From assembly GCF_020177375.1 (NCBI RefSeq), contig NZ_JAIWHV010000003.1, positions 153,943 through 217,942 on the forward strand: 64,000 nt of DNA. The letters run 5' to 3'. Of the stretch, positions 38,430-46,558 are shown piece by piece. Within the stretch, counting starts at the first letter, position 1. Each line of letters starts with the position of its first letter. This DNA comes from Saliphagus infecundisoli (lineage in GTDB: Archaea; Halobacteriota; Halobacteria; Halobacteriales; Natrialbaceae). The notes under the pieces are model-generated. The model was not told the origin of the DNA. It ran no database searches and worked only from the letters and a program-made list of their open reading frames with translations. The position numbers were made by a program, and so were the translations under genes.

Positions 38430-40117
38430 CCGGGGCAGGGCTCCCGACCGTCGTCCTGCAGTCCGAACTGCTCCCGGAGGGGATGGACATCTCGTTCAAG
38501 ACGGTGCCGGCCGCGCTGGTGATCGGGATGTTGCTCCTCTTTCTGGCCATCGGGTTCGTCTTTCGGGTCGCCGACACGGAGAACATGTGGGTCGCCGGGC
38601 GGTCAATCGGCAACTTAGAAAACGGGATGGCGATCGGCGCCAACTGGATGTCGGCGGCGTCGTACCTCGGGATGGCCGCCTCGATCGCCCTCTCGGGCTT
38701 TTACGGCCTGGTGTTCGTCGTCGGCTGGACGACGGGCTACTTCATCCTGCTGATCTTCCTGGCCGCACAGCTCCGGCGGTTCGGCAAGTACACCGCGCCG
38801 GACTTCGTCGGCGATCGCTTCAACTCCGAGAGCGCACGCGCGATCGCGGCGCTTACGACCTTCCTCATCGGGTTCGTCTACGCGATCGGACAGGCCCGCG
38901 GGATGGGGCTGGTCGGTCTCTACATCTTCGGCGACCTCGGGTTCCTCGGCCTCTCGGGGTACCAGGCGATGGTCATCATCATGATGTCGATCACCGTCGG
39001 CTACCTCACGCTGTCGGGGATGCTCGGCGCGACCAAGAACATGGCCGTCCAGTACGTCATCCTCATCTCGGCTTTCCTCGTCGGCCTGCTGGTCGTCGGC
39101 TGGACTCAGGGCTACTCGACGGTCCTGCCCCAGCTCGAGTACGGCGCCCTGATCAACGATCTGAGCAGCGAGTTCTCCGAACCGTTCGTCAACGAGAGCT
39201 ATTACCTCTGGATCGCGACGACGTTCTCGCTGATCGTCGGCACCTGCGGCCTGCCCCACGTCCTCGTGCGGTTCTACACGGTCGAGAACGAGCGGACCGC
39301 TCGCTGGTCTACGGTCTGGGGGCTCTTTTTCATCTGTCTGCTCTACTGGAGCGCTCCGGCGTTTGCGGCGTTCGGCACCGACCTCTACGGCCAGGAGATC
39401 GGCGCGGTGTACGGCGATCCCGGCATGAGCACGGAGGCGAGCGACGTGATTGTCGTGTTGGCGGCACAGTTCGCACAACTTCCCGACTGGTTCGTCGGGC
39501 TCGTCGCCGCGGGCGGGATCGCGGCGGCGATCGCGACGACCGCCGGCCTCTTCATCGCCGGCTCGTCGGCGGTCTCCCACGACATCTACACGAACATCGT
39601 CAACCCCGACGCGACCCAGCGCCAGCAGGTCCTCGTCGGGCGCCTGAGCATCGTCCTTTTGGGCGTGTTGACGACGCTCGCCGCGCTCGACCCCGCGGCG
39701 CCGATCGCCGCGCTGGTCTCCTACGCGTTCGCGCTGGCCGGCGCCGTCCTCTTCCCGATGTTCTTCCTCGGAATGTGGTGGGAGAACACGAACCGCCAGG
39801 GTGCCCTCGCCGGCATGCTTACCGGCCTGGGCATCTGGTCGCTGGCGATGGTCAACGAGGTGTTGCCGGCCTACATCGGCGGGCTCGAGGCCCCGCTCGC
39901 GCCGGCGCTGGCGCAGTGGCTCCCCGCGATCGGCTCGGCGTTGATCGCCGTCCCGGTCGTCTTCGCCGTCACCATCGTCGTCTCGGCGGCCACCGACGAG
40001 CCGCCCCTCGAGACCAAACGTATCGTCCGGCAGTGTCACAGCCCCGAACCGATGGGCCAGCAACAGACCGCCGAGGACGTCGTCGCCGACGGGGGCGAGA
40101 CCCCCGCGGACGACTGA
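38426..40117 (+). CDS. Sodium:solute symporter, acetate permease-like (ActP type)
   Basis: 563 residues with about 13 membrane helices. Signature stretches of the SSS family are visible: WVAGRSIGNLENGMAIGANW, MSAASYLGMAASIALSGFYG and FGKYTAPDFVGDRF. The Na+-site region GLVAAGGIAAAIATTAGLFI with SSAVSHDIYTNI is present. The association with acs and DUF4212 points to uptake of acetate or another short monocarboxylate. The cytoplasmic tail is acidic and ends DGGETPADD. It overlaps DUF4212 upstream and lies three bases before the UspA gene. Confidence 0.92.
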   Translation: MTGAGLPTVVLQSELLPEGMDISFKTVPAALVIGMLLLFLAIGFVFRVADTENMWVAGRSIGNLENGMAIGANWMSAASYLGMAASIALSGFYGLVFVVGWTTGYFILLIFLAAQLRRFGKYTAPDFVGDRFNSESARAIAALTTFLIGFVYAIGQARGMGLVGLYIFGDLGFLGLSGYQAMVIIMMSITVGYLTLSGMLGATKNMAVQYVILISAFLVGLLVVGWTQGYSTVLPQLEYGALINDLSSEFSEPFVNESYYLWIATTFSLIVGTCGLPHVLVRFYTVENERTARWSTVWGLFFICLLYWSAPAFAAFGTDLYGQEIGAVYGDPGMSTEASDVIVVLAAQFAQLPDWFVGLVAAGGIAAAIATTAGLFIAGSSAVSHDIYTNIVNPDATQRQQVLVGRLSIVLLGVLTTLAALDPAAPIAALVSYAFALAGAVLFPMFFLGMWWENTNRQGALAGMLTGLGIWSLAMVNEVLPAYIGGLEAPLAPALAQWLPAIGSALIAVPVVFAVTIVVSAATDEPPLETKRIVRQCHSPEPMGQQQTAEDVVADGGETPADD

Positions 40118-40120
40118 CCC

Positions 40121-40579
40121 ATGTACGACAGGATACTCGTTCCCACCGACGGCAGCGAAACGGCCGAGAAGGCGATCGATCACGCCCTCGACACGGCGGA
40201 GACCTGTGGCGCCGAGGTCCACGCGCTGTACGTGGTCGACACTGACTCGATGAGTCTGAGTCTCGGCGCCGAACAGTTAGACCGCATCGAACAGGGTCAG
40301 TACGATCAGATGGACGACGTACGAGAGCGCGCCGAGTCGGCCACCGGCTACGTCGCCGACCGCGCGAGCGAGCGGGGCATCGTCGCCGTCGAGCACGTCT
40401 CGGCGGGCAAACCCCACGCGATGATCGCAGAGTACGTCGAGGACAACGACATCGACCTCGTCGTGATGGGCTCACAGGGCCGATCGGGAATCAGGCGAGC
40501 GCTACTGGGCAGCGTCACCGAACGGACGCTCAGATCGACCCGCGTCCCGGTGCTGGTCGTCGACGCCCGCGGAGAGTAG
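40121..40579 (+). CDS. Universal stress protein, ATP-binding type
   Basis: 152 residues, one UspA domain. It opens MYDRILVPTDGSETAEKAID and keeps a full nucleotide-binding signature, VVMGSQGRSGIRRALLGSVT (G-x2-G-x9-G-S). Spacing of three bases after the symporter gene shows it belongs to the acs-DUF4212-SSS operon; Usp domains often accompany haloarchaeal transporters and are thought to tune them by energy charge. Confidence 0.92.
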   Translation: MYDRILVPTDGSETAEKAIDHALDTAETCGAEVHALYVVDTDSMSLSLGAEQLDRIEQGQYDQMDDVRERAESATGYVADRASERGIVAVEHVSAGKPHAMIAEYVEDNDIDLVVMGSQGRSGIRRALLGSVTERTLRSTRVPVLVVDARGE

Positions 40580-40643
40580 CCCCCGGTCGGGTTCATCCGA
40601 CCGACATCGCGGTGGACTGGGACCGACCGGTCGTCGAAACCGT

Positions 40644-40865
40644 CTACTCGCGTCGCCAGCCGACCGCGAGTTCGGTGTTCCAGACGAACCCGAAGTACGC
40701 GACGACCCCGGCGAACATACAGGCATAGTACGCCCACGTCGGGCCGTCGGCGACCGTAAAGAGGACCTCGACCATCGTCACCCAGACGACCGCGAACGCC
40801 AGATCCGCAGCCATCCCCCAGCGCTGCTCGCGGACCGTCTCGAGTCGTTCCCGGAGAGTCGTCAC
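40644..40865 (-). CDS. Small two-helix membrane protein
   Basis: 73 residues. A charged N-terminal helix (TLRERLETVREQRWGMAADL) leads into two membrane spans (FAVVWVTMVEVLFTVADG and YYACMFAGVVAYFGFVWNTE) and a basic end VGWRRE. Conserved small proteins of this type are common in haloarchaea, with unknown function. It lies between two oppositely oriented genes, with 64 bases to the UspA stop. Confidence 0.72.
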   Translation of the reverse strand: MTTLRERLETVREQRWGMAADLAFAVVWVTMVEVLFTVADGPTWAYYACMFAGVVAYFGFVWNTELAVGWRRE

Positions 40866-40978
40866 GGACCGATCACGCCCGGACGTCGAGTCGGTTCGAT
40901 CAAAAAGCTACCGCCGGGACGGGGCCGGCAACGGCCCCGGATCCGAACCCACATATGGCCGAGCGCGCAACCTCGCGT

Positions 40979-41551
40979 ATGCACGGCTCGCCCGAGGTCG
41001 CCGTTCTCCGGCTGGGTCATCGTCCGGGCCGGGACGACCGGATGACGACCCACGTCGGGCTCACCGCCCGCGCGCTCGGTGCCGACAGGGTGATCCTCCC
41101 CGAAAACGCGACCCAGAGCCGCGAGACGGTCCGCGACATCACCGAGCGGTTCGGCGGCCCCTTCGAGGCGGAGCTGACCGACTCCCCCTACGGGCTCGTC
41201 CGGGACTGGGACGGACGCGTGGTTCACCTCACGATGTACGGCCAGGAGGTCCAGACCGTCGAAGCGGAGATCCGGACGGCCCACCGCGAGGCACCCATCC
41301 TGGTGGTCGTCGGCGCCGAGAAGGTCCCCTTCGACGTCTACGAGGCCGCCGACTGGAACGTCGGCGTCACGAACCAGCCCCACTCCGAGGTCGCGGGGCT
41401 CGCGGTCTTTTTAGACCGGCTGTTGGAAGGCGAAGAACTCGAGCGCGAGTGGGAGGAGGCCGACCGGCGAGTGATCCCGCGGTCGACGGGAAAGCGGGTC
41501 GAGCCGGCGGACGACGCGGGGGACACGGACCGCGGAAGTAACGGACGGTAG
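40979..41551 (+). CDS. tRNA (cytidine(56)-2'-O)-methyltransferase
   Basis: 190 residues from ATG 40979. This archaeal SPOUT methylase methylates C56 in the T loop of tRNA (aTrm56). The knot motifs are recognisable: EVAVLRLGHRPGRDDRMTTH at the start, VILPENATQS, VVVGAEKVPFDVYEAADWNV and GVTNQPHSEVAGLAVFLDRL. The C-terminal acidic tail is variable. An in-frame start eight codons upstream is possible but the family begins at MHGSPEVAVLRLG. Confidence 0.9.
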   Translation: MHGSPEVAVLRLGHRPGRDDRMTTHVGLTARALGADRVILPENATQSRETVRDITERFGGPFEAELTDSPYGLVRDWDGRVVHLTMYGQEVQTVEAEIRTAHREAPILVVVGAEKVPFDVYEAADWNVGVTNQPHSEVAGLAVFLDRLLEGEELEREWEEADRRVIPRSTGKRVEPADDAGDTDRGSNGR

Positions 41552-41715
41552 CCCGCCCCCCAAAACCGAACGTCCGAACCGCCGCCCTCGGCGGGTCGCA
41601 GTCGCGACCCGTTCTGCCAGCGGAACGGCCGCGGTCGTACGCTCGGGGGAACCGATATGCCGGGGGAGGACCCGCGGGTTGCGACCGACGGTGCGCCGGC
41701 GGTCCGCCGACCGTC

Positions 41716-41841
41716 TCAGAACGGAACGGTCGCGCCGGCAAACGAAAGCAGGTAGACGACGGCGGTGACGAGCGCGAGCCCGATGACGGCGAGCATGTAC
41801 GCGAACGCGCCCTCGGGCGTGTAGATCGAGGGCAGGCTCAT
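41716..41841 (-). CDS. 41-residue membrane protein of the oxidase cluster
   Basis: MSLPSIYTPEGAFAYMLAVI followed by a second half ending in FAGATVPF gives one membrane helix (about 13-35). The start overlaps the stop of the upstream membrane gene by four bases (ATGA), so it is translationally coupled. Single-span small subunits of this kind accompany haloarchaeal heme-copper oxidase clusters. Function is inferred from location only. The 164 bases between it and the Trm56-type gene hold nothing recognisable. Confidence 0.62.
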   Translation of the reverse strand: MSLPSIYTPEGAFAYMLAVIGLALVTAVVYLLSFAGATVPF

Positions 41842-42152
41842 CGGTCGGGGCCCTCCGGCGGGTCGTCGGTCGAGTCCCTTGTCGGCGCCGAGCGGGCGGC
41901 GTCGCGCTCGATCGCGCGAGCCGCGTAGTACGTCGCGAACACGAGCACGACCAGCGGAAAGAGCGTCAGCGTGTGGGTGAGCACGACCGGCAACGGGTCG
42001 AACGACCAGGGAGAGGCCACCTCGATGAGGACCGCGAAGTACGCGAGGATGAAAAGCGGCGCCCCGTTGATCGAGATATCGACGACGGTCTCCCGAGAGA
42101 GCCACTCGAGCACGGGCGTGCGTTCGACCGGGAGCGTAATAAACGATCCCAC
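41838..42152 (-). CDS. Small membrane protein beside coxB (DUF6684-like)
   Basis: 104 residues with two membrane helices: SINGAPLFILAYFAVLIEV and the segment VVLTHTLTLFPLVVLVFATYY. The tail is hydrophilic and Asp/Pro-rich. The motif WLSRETVVDISINGAP precedes helix 1. It diverges from coxB across 71 bases and is coupled to the 41-residue gene. Such proteins are recurrent next to haloarchaeal cox genes and are probably assembly or minor subunits; the family name is from memory. Confidence 0.72.
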   Translation of the reverse strand: MGSFITLPVERTPVLEWLSRETVVDISINGAPLFILAYFAVLIEVASPWSFDPLPVVLTHTLTLFPLVVLVFATYYAARAIERDAARSAPTRDSTDDPPEGPDR

Positions 42153-42188
42153 GGCAGCCGTCGGGACCCCCGGCCGTCGTCGGACAAA

Positions 42189-42196
42189 CGTTTATG
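42189..42196 (+). promoter_or_regulatory. TATA box for the cox operon
   Basis: ACGTTTATGCG lies about 31 bases before ATG 42224 in the divergent gap. The start follows directly in AATTGATAGATG without an obvious ribosome-binding site, consistent with a leaderless message. Confidence 0.5.
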
Positions 42197-42223
42197 CGAG
42201 GAGTGATCGTACCCAATTGATAG

Positions 42224-42994
42224 ATGACGCGGGTACGCCGTGGTGTCGTCGCCGTCGTGGTCCTGCTCTCGGTGGTCCTCGCAGCGACACCATCGACGGT
42301 CGCCGCGAGTTCCGTCACCGACCAGCTCATCCGGCGGCTCAACCGGCAGTTGCTCTACATGGCCGTCCCGATCGCCGTCCTCGTCGAGATCATCCTGATC
42401 TACACGCTCTGGCGGTTCCGGGGCAACGACGAGCCACGGCCGACCCGCGAGAATCGACAGCTCGAGATCACGTGGACGGTCGCGACCGCGCTCGTCCTGC
42501 TGTTCGTCGGGACCGCGTCGTTTCACGCGCTGGCACATCCGTCGGTCTCGACGATCGACGGGGAGTCGAGCGATGTTCCCGACGACGCAGTCGAGGTCGA
42601 CGTCACCGCCGAACAGTGGGAGTACGCCTTCGAGTATCCCGACGCGGGCGTGGCGACCAACGAGACGCTGGTGCTCCCGGAGAACCGTTCGATCTACCTG
42701 TCCATCACCGCCGAGGACGTCGTCCACTCCGTCCACGTCCCCGAGTTGGGACTGAAACAGGACGCCATCCCGGGGGAGACCAACCTGCTCCGGACGGAAC
42801 TCACCGGGACCGGGGAGTACCGCCTCTACTGTGCCGAACTCTGTGGCGTGGGCCACTCCGGGATGCTCTCGACGGTCGAGGTCGTGAGCGAGGACGAGTA
42901 CGAGGCGTGGCTCGAGGACCAGCGGGCGGGCGAGGCGGACAACGAGTCGGCGACCGATGCCACGAACGAATCGTCCGGCGGAGACGAGCCATGA
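42224..42994 (+). CDS. coxB: Cytochrome c oxidase subunit II (CuA)
   Basis: 256 residues. An N-terminal signal helix (VVAVVVLLSVVLAATPSTVA), two membrane helices (QLLYMAVPIAVLVEIILIYT and VATALVLLFVGTASFHALA), then the periplasm-facing cupredoxin domain. The CuA binuclear copper site is complete: VHSVHVPELGLKQDA supplies a His, and YCAELCGVGHSGM, near residue 201, supplies two Cys, Glu, His and Met. It accepts electrons from an external carrier such as halocyanin. The stop overlaps the next gene (ATGA). Confidence 0.94.
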   Translation: MTRVRRGVVAVVVLLSVVLAATPSTVAASSVTDQLIRRLNRQLLYMAVPIAVLVEIILIYTLWRFRGNDEPRPTRENRQLEITWTVATALVLLFVGTASFHALAHPSVSTIDGESSDVPDDAVEVDVTAEQWEYAFEYPDAGVATNETLVLPENRSIYLSITAEDVVHSVHVPELGLKQDAIPGETNLLRTELTGTGEYRLYCAELCGVGHSGMLSTVEVVSEDEYEAWLEDQRAGEADNESATDATNESSGGDEP

Positions 42995-43437
42995 ACCGGG
43001 CACCGAGCGCCGTCGCCGGCGGCGTCGCCGGGACCGCCGTCATGTCCGTGATGCTCCTGTTGCTCGACGTCGAGACGCGCTCGACGATGGAGCTGTTCGA
43101 CGTCGTCGCACGCTTCATCGGCCTGCCGGGCGATCCGGTCCTGGGCTTCGTCGTGTTCGCCGCGGCCGGCGTGGTCGCCTGGCCCCTCCTCTTTCTCGCG
43201 CTCGAACGCTACCTCCCGCGCGGTCCGGATCCCGCCGCCCGCGGCGTGGTATTCGGCACGATCCTCTGGATCCCGTTCGTGATCACGGGCAGAGGCGACA
43301 TCGGGGGCCCGCTCCTGGTCTTTTTCGGCGTCTACACGCTGTTCGCCCACTGGCTGTACGGCTTCACGCTGGGCGCAGTGTACGGCCGACTGCTCGAGTC
43401 GTCCGCGGACCGACCGACACCTGGAGGGACACGATGA
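42991..43437 (+). CDS. Four-helix membrane protein, DUF6789-like (upstream of coxA)
   Basis: 148 residues, about four membrane helices. SAVAGGVAGTAVMSVMLLLL opens the chain and VYTLFAHWLYGFTLGAVYGR closes it. It is paralogous to the gene at 45332-45859 on the far side of coxA: both share GxVVFxxxGxVAxPLLF, a short Pro-rich loop, and AHWxYGxxLGxxxxR. It overlaps coxB and the following 27-codon ORF by ATGA at both ends, so it is translated with the oxidase subunits. Probably an accessory protein. Confidence 0.72.
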   Translation: MNRAPSAVAGGVAGTAVMSVMLLLLDVETRSTMELFDVVARFIGLPGDPVLGFVVFAAAGVVAWPLLFLALERYLPRGPDPAARGVVFGTILWIPFVITGRGDIGGPLLVFFGVYTLFAHWLYGFTLGAVYGRLLESSADRPTPGGTR

Positions 43438-43517
43438 GACGAGATCCCGATCGACCGACTGCGACGGCACTGCGGTGCCGCGGCGACCGCATCGGGGTCG
43501 TGGAGGGGGATCGATGA
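43434..43517 (+). CDS. 27-codon micro-ORF chained between DUF6789-like gene and coxA
   Basis: ATG 43434 overlaps the preceding stop (ATGA) and its own TGA overlaps the coxA ATG (ATGA). A ribosome site TGGAGGGA lies just before it, and another GGAGGGG lies at its end before coxA. The peptide begins MRRDPDRPTATALRCRGDRI and is basic, with one Cys, unlike other local proteins. It may be a coupling (leader) ORF whose translation loads ribosomes onto coxA, or a real microprotein. The sequence cannot distinguish these. Confidence 0.5.
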   Translation: MRRDPDRPTATALRCRGDRIGVVEGDR

Positions 43518-45325
43518 TCGGAGCGGTTCCCGGAATCGTCCTCGCCGTGGCGCTACTGGGCGGGCTCGCGGCCTACCTGCGCGTCCAGCGGGACCCGCCA
43601 CCGGCGTGGTACGCCGACGGCGGCGTCATCTCGCCGACGGTGGGACTGACGAGGACGGAGAAACCGTCCGGCGTCCTCCGGTGGCTCACGACCGTCGATC
43701 ACAAGGACATCGGGCTGCTGTACATCCTGTTCGGGACGGCCGCGGGGCTGTGGGGCGCGACCGACGCGATGATGATGCGCACGGAGTTGCTCGTGCCCGA
43801 GACCGTCGTCTGGAACGTCGAGACGTACAACGCGGTGTTTACGACCCACGGGCTGACGATGCTGTTTTTCTTCGTGACGCCCGTGTTCACCGGGATCGGG
43901 AACTACATGCTGCCGTTACTTCTCGACGCCGACGACATGGCGTTCCCGCGGATCAACGCGGTCGCGTTCTGGCTGCTCCCGCCGTCGCTGGTGCTGGTTC
44001 GAGGCGGACTGATCTCGGACGTGCTCGGAGCCGTCCTGGGCGTGCTCCCGATCGGGGTCGGCGCCTTGCTCGCGCTCGAGCCCGTCTCGATGGGATGGAC
44101 GATGTACACTCCGCTCTCGACGGAGATGGCCAACCCCCAGATCGACGTGACGCTGCTGGGACTCCACCTGAGCGGGATCGCCACGACGATGGCGGCGATC
44201 AACTTCATCGTCACCATCGTCACCGAACGGCCCGACGACCTGGGCTGGGACGAACTCGACATCTTCTCGTGGAACATGCTCGTCACGAGCGGGCTGATCC
44301 TGCTCGCATTCCCGCTGCTGGGGAGTACCGTGATCCTCCTCCTGCTCGATCGGAACTTCGGGACGACGTTCTTCGCGATCGAGGGCGGCGGGCCGATGCT
44401 CTGGCAGCACCTGTTCTGGTTCTTCGGCCACCCCGAGGTCTACATCCTCGTCCTGCCGGCGTTCGGGTTGATCAGCCTCATACTCCCGAAGTTCTGTGGC
44501 CGCCGGCTCTTTGGCTTTCGCTTTATCGTCTACTCGACGATCGCCATCGGCGTCATGTCCTTCGGCGTCTGGGCCCACCACATGTTCGCGACCGGGATGG
44601 ACCCGCGCCTGCGTGCGAGCTTCATGGCCGTCTCGCTCGCGATCGCCATCCCGAGTGCGATCAAGGAGTTCAACTGGATCGCGACGATGTGGAACGGCAG
44701 TCTCGAACTTTCCGCGCCGATGATCTGTATCGTCGGCGCGATGAGCACGTTCGTGATCGGCGGGATCACGGGCGTCTTCCTCGCGGCGGTCCCCGTCGAT
44801 CTCGTGCTCCACGACACCCACTACGTCGTGGGCCACTTCCACCTCATCGTCGTCGGCATCATCCCGCTGGCGATGATCGCCGCGAGCTACTACTGGTTCC
44901 CGCTGATCACCGGCCGGATGTACAATCAGCGACTCGCCCGGGCCCAGGCCACGCTCCTGATCGTCGGCGCGTTCGTCACGTTCGTCCCGCTGTTGGTGCT
45001 TGGTTACATGGGCATGCCCCGACGGTACGCCGCCTACCCCGCCGAGTTCGTCGGCCTGAACCAGGTCGCCTCGATCGGCGCGTTCGTCATCGGCGTCAGC
45101 GTCGTCCTCTGGCTCGTCAATCTGGTCCAGTCGATCCGCGTGGGGCCGATCGTCGAGGACGCCGACGTCTGGAACCTGAAGGAGACGGGCCAGTTCACCC
45201 GGGAGTGGCAGTGGTTCGAGGACCGGATCGAAAAACGCCGGGCCGAACGACCCCTCCCGGACGACCATACGGGAGCCGAATCCGAACCATCCGAGGAAGC
45301 GACCGACCCGGAGAAACCCGATTAA
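43514..45325 (+). CDS. coxA: Cytochrome c oxidase subunit I
   Basis: 603 residues, heme-copper oxidase catalytic subunit with 12 to 14 membrane helices. Metal ligands are visible: heme His in TTHGLTML (about 113), CuB His and crosslinked Tyr in FGHPEVYILVLPAFG (about 305/309), the His pair WAHHMFATGM (about 354/355), and heme His/His in HYVVGHFHLIVVG (about 440/442). GNYMLPLLLDADDMAFPRIN matches the D-channel entrance of type A oxidases. The start ATG 43514 follows GGAGGGG and overlaps the 27-codon ORF. An extra N-terminal helix (GIVLAVALLGGLAAYL) precedes the core. It reduces O2 to water and pumps protons. Confidence 0.95.
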   Translation: MIGAVPGIVLAVALLGGLAAYLRVQRDPPPAWYADGGVISPTVGLTRTEKPSGVLRWLTTVDHKDIGLLYILFGTAAGLWGATDAMMMRTELLVPETVVWNVETYNAVFTTHGLTMLFFFVTPVFTGIGNYMLPLLLDADDMAFPRINAVAFWLLPPSLVLVRGGLISDVLGAVLGVLPIGVGALLALEPVSMGWTMYTPLSTEMANPQIDVTLLGLHLSGIATTMAAINFIVTIVTERPDDLGWDELDIFSWNMLVTSGLILLAFPLLGSTVILLLLDRNFGTTFFAIEGGGPMLWQHLFWFFGHPEVYILVLPAFGLISLILPKFCGRRLFGFRFIVYSTIAIGVMSFGVWAHHMFATGMDPRLRASFMAVSLAIAIPSAIKEFNWIATMWNGSLELSAPMICIVGAMSTFVIGGITGVFLAAVPVDLVLHDTHYVVGHFHLIVVGIIPLAMIAASYYWFPLITGRMYNQRLARAQATLLIVGAFVTFVPLLVLGYMGMPRRYAAYPAEFVGLNQVASIGAFVIGVSVVLWLVNLVQSIRVGPIVEDADVWNLKETGQFTREWQWFEDRIEKRRAERPLPDDHTGAESEPSEEATDPEKPD

Positions 45326-45331
45326 CCCTGC

Positions 45332-45859
45332 TCAGACGGCGTGCTGGGGGATGTAGGCGAAGCGCTCCATGGTCGTCCCGAGCACGTAGCCGTAGACCCA
45401 GTGGGCGCCAAGCGAGAGGCCAAGGAAGATGGCGCCGGCGTACTCGCCCGGCCAGAACGCGATGACGAACCCGGTCCACATGATCGTCGCGAAGGTGATC
45501 CCGCGGACCGCCCGGGGCTCCCGTGGCGGGAGGAAGGCGCCGCCCACCACGAACAGCAGGGGCAGGGCGACCGTCCCGCCGCCGACGAACACCACGAGTC
45601 CGAGCAGGAGGCTCGGTTCGAGGCCGAGCACCCGGCCGAGTTCCGCGAGGTCGACGAGCGAGTCCGCCCGGAACAGCTGGAGGAAGGCGGGCAACGCGAA
45701 CAGGACCGGGACCATGGCCAGCAGTCCCGCCGCGCCGCCGGCGAAGGCTGCGAGCACGACTCTGGGGGTGATGTCGATCTCCGCATCGAGGTCCGACTCC
45801 CGGTCGAAGGGAGCGTCCGGGGTCTCCGGGTTCGGGGAGGCCTCGTCGCCCTGACTCAT
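45332..45859 (-). CDS. Four-helix membrane protein, DUF6789-like (downstream of coxA)
   Basis: 175 residues with an acidic N-terminus (about 1-30) and four membrane helices (VVLAAFAGGAAGLLAMVPVL, LLLGLVVFVGGGTVALPLLF and two more). The end, LGAHWVYGYVLGTTMERFAYI, is shared with the paralogue at 42991-43437. It converges on coxA with a gap of only six bases. Function unknown; likely linked to the oxidase by position. Confidence 0.72.
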   Translation of the reverse strand: MSQGDEASPNPETPDAPFDRESDLDAEIDITPRVVLAAFAGGAAGLLAMVPVLFALPAFLQLFRADSLVDLAELGRVLGLEPSLLLGLVVFVGGGTVALPLLFVVGGAFLPPREPRAVRGITFATIMWTGFVIAFWPGEYAGAIFLGLSLGAHWVYGYVLGTTMERFAYIPQHAV

Positions 45860-45987
45860 CGCCCGTGCCTACGGGCGTCCGGGTAATAACTGTCGGGCCC
45901 GGTTCGGTCGCCCGCTCCGGGGGGTGGCTACGGTAGCCACCCGCCCGCGGCGATCCGTTTTAGTGGGGCCCGGCCGGAGGGACGGAC

Positions 45988-46074
45988 GTGTCCCGCAAGG
46001 TGTCGCTCGGATTGCTCCTGGCCGGCGCCGCCGCGTCCGTCTTCGTCATCGGGTTCGCCGTCGTAGCGCTGTGA
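45988..46074 (+). CDS. 28-residue single-helix membrane microprotein
   Basis: A GTG start at 45988 follows CCGGAGGGACG (ribosome site) and a TATA-like CGTTTTAGTGG at about 45956-45966. The peptide starts SRKVSLGLLLAGAAASVFVI and ends GFAVVAL, a positively charged N-terminus followed by one full-length membrane helix. Size, position among cox genes and signals suggest a minor oxidase subunit, as in other heme-copper oxidases. It may be missed by automatic gene calling. Confidence 0.5.
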   Translation: MSRKVSLGLLLAGAAASVFVIGFAVVAL

Positions 46075-46079
46075 GGGCG

Positions 46080-46478
46080 CTACCGCCCGCGATCGCCTCC
46101 GGCGCTCCCGGCGACGAGCGGACCGACGGCGCCGACGGCCACCAGTAGTACCGCCGATCCGAAGACGATGGCCGCCCGGACGGCGATCCCATCGGTCCGG
46201 GCCGCATCGGCGAGTCCGCCGGGGGTCGGCGACGGCGCGACGCCGAGCCAGGCGGCCGCGGCGACGACGGCGATCGCGGCACCCACGAGACGGAGCGGCC
46301 GCCACCGGTCCGTCGCGTAGCCGACCTCGCGGGCCATCCCGGCGACGCTTGAGCCGAACGCGAGCACGCCGCCGACGGCGACCGGCACGACTCCGAACAG
46401 GACGCCGGCCTCTGTCGCGGCGATCCCGACGGCGGCGACGATCGGCCACGGGCTCGACTTCGTCGGCTCGTCTCCCAT
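46080..46478 (-). CDS. Membrane protein of the cox cluster (four helices)
   Basis: About 132 residues from ATG 46478 (MGDEPTKSSPWPIVAAVGIA). Four hydrophobic segments: PIVAAVGIAATEAGVLFG, VPVAVGGVLAFGSSVAGMA, LVGAAIAVVAAAAWLG and AAIVFGSAVLLVAVGAVGP. Homologues recur in haloarchaeal oxidase clusters and are often labelled cox cluster protein; this name is from memory. It diverges from coxC over 80 bases. Confidence 0.7.
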   Translation of the reverse strand: MGDEPTKSSPWPIVAAVGIAATEAGVLFGVVPVAVGGVLAFGSSVAGMAREVGYATDRWRPLRLVGAAIAVVAAAAWLGVAPSPTPGGLADAARTDGIAVRAAIVFGSAVLLVAVGAVGPLVAGSAGGDRGR

Positions 46479-46558
46479 CGGGCCGACTTCCATCCGGAGG
46501 GCAATGAAACGCTCGTCCGAGAGGCGGGGTTTTTGCCGGGCGCGATCGTAGCCCCCTC

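Noticed and set aside
43916..45268. 450-codon antisense frame over coxA
   Set aside because: Shadow of coxA, rich in Arg/Asp/Glu repeats with no family features.
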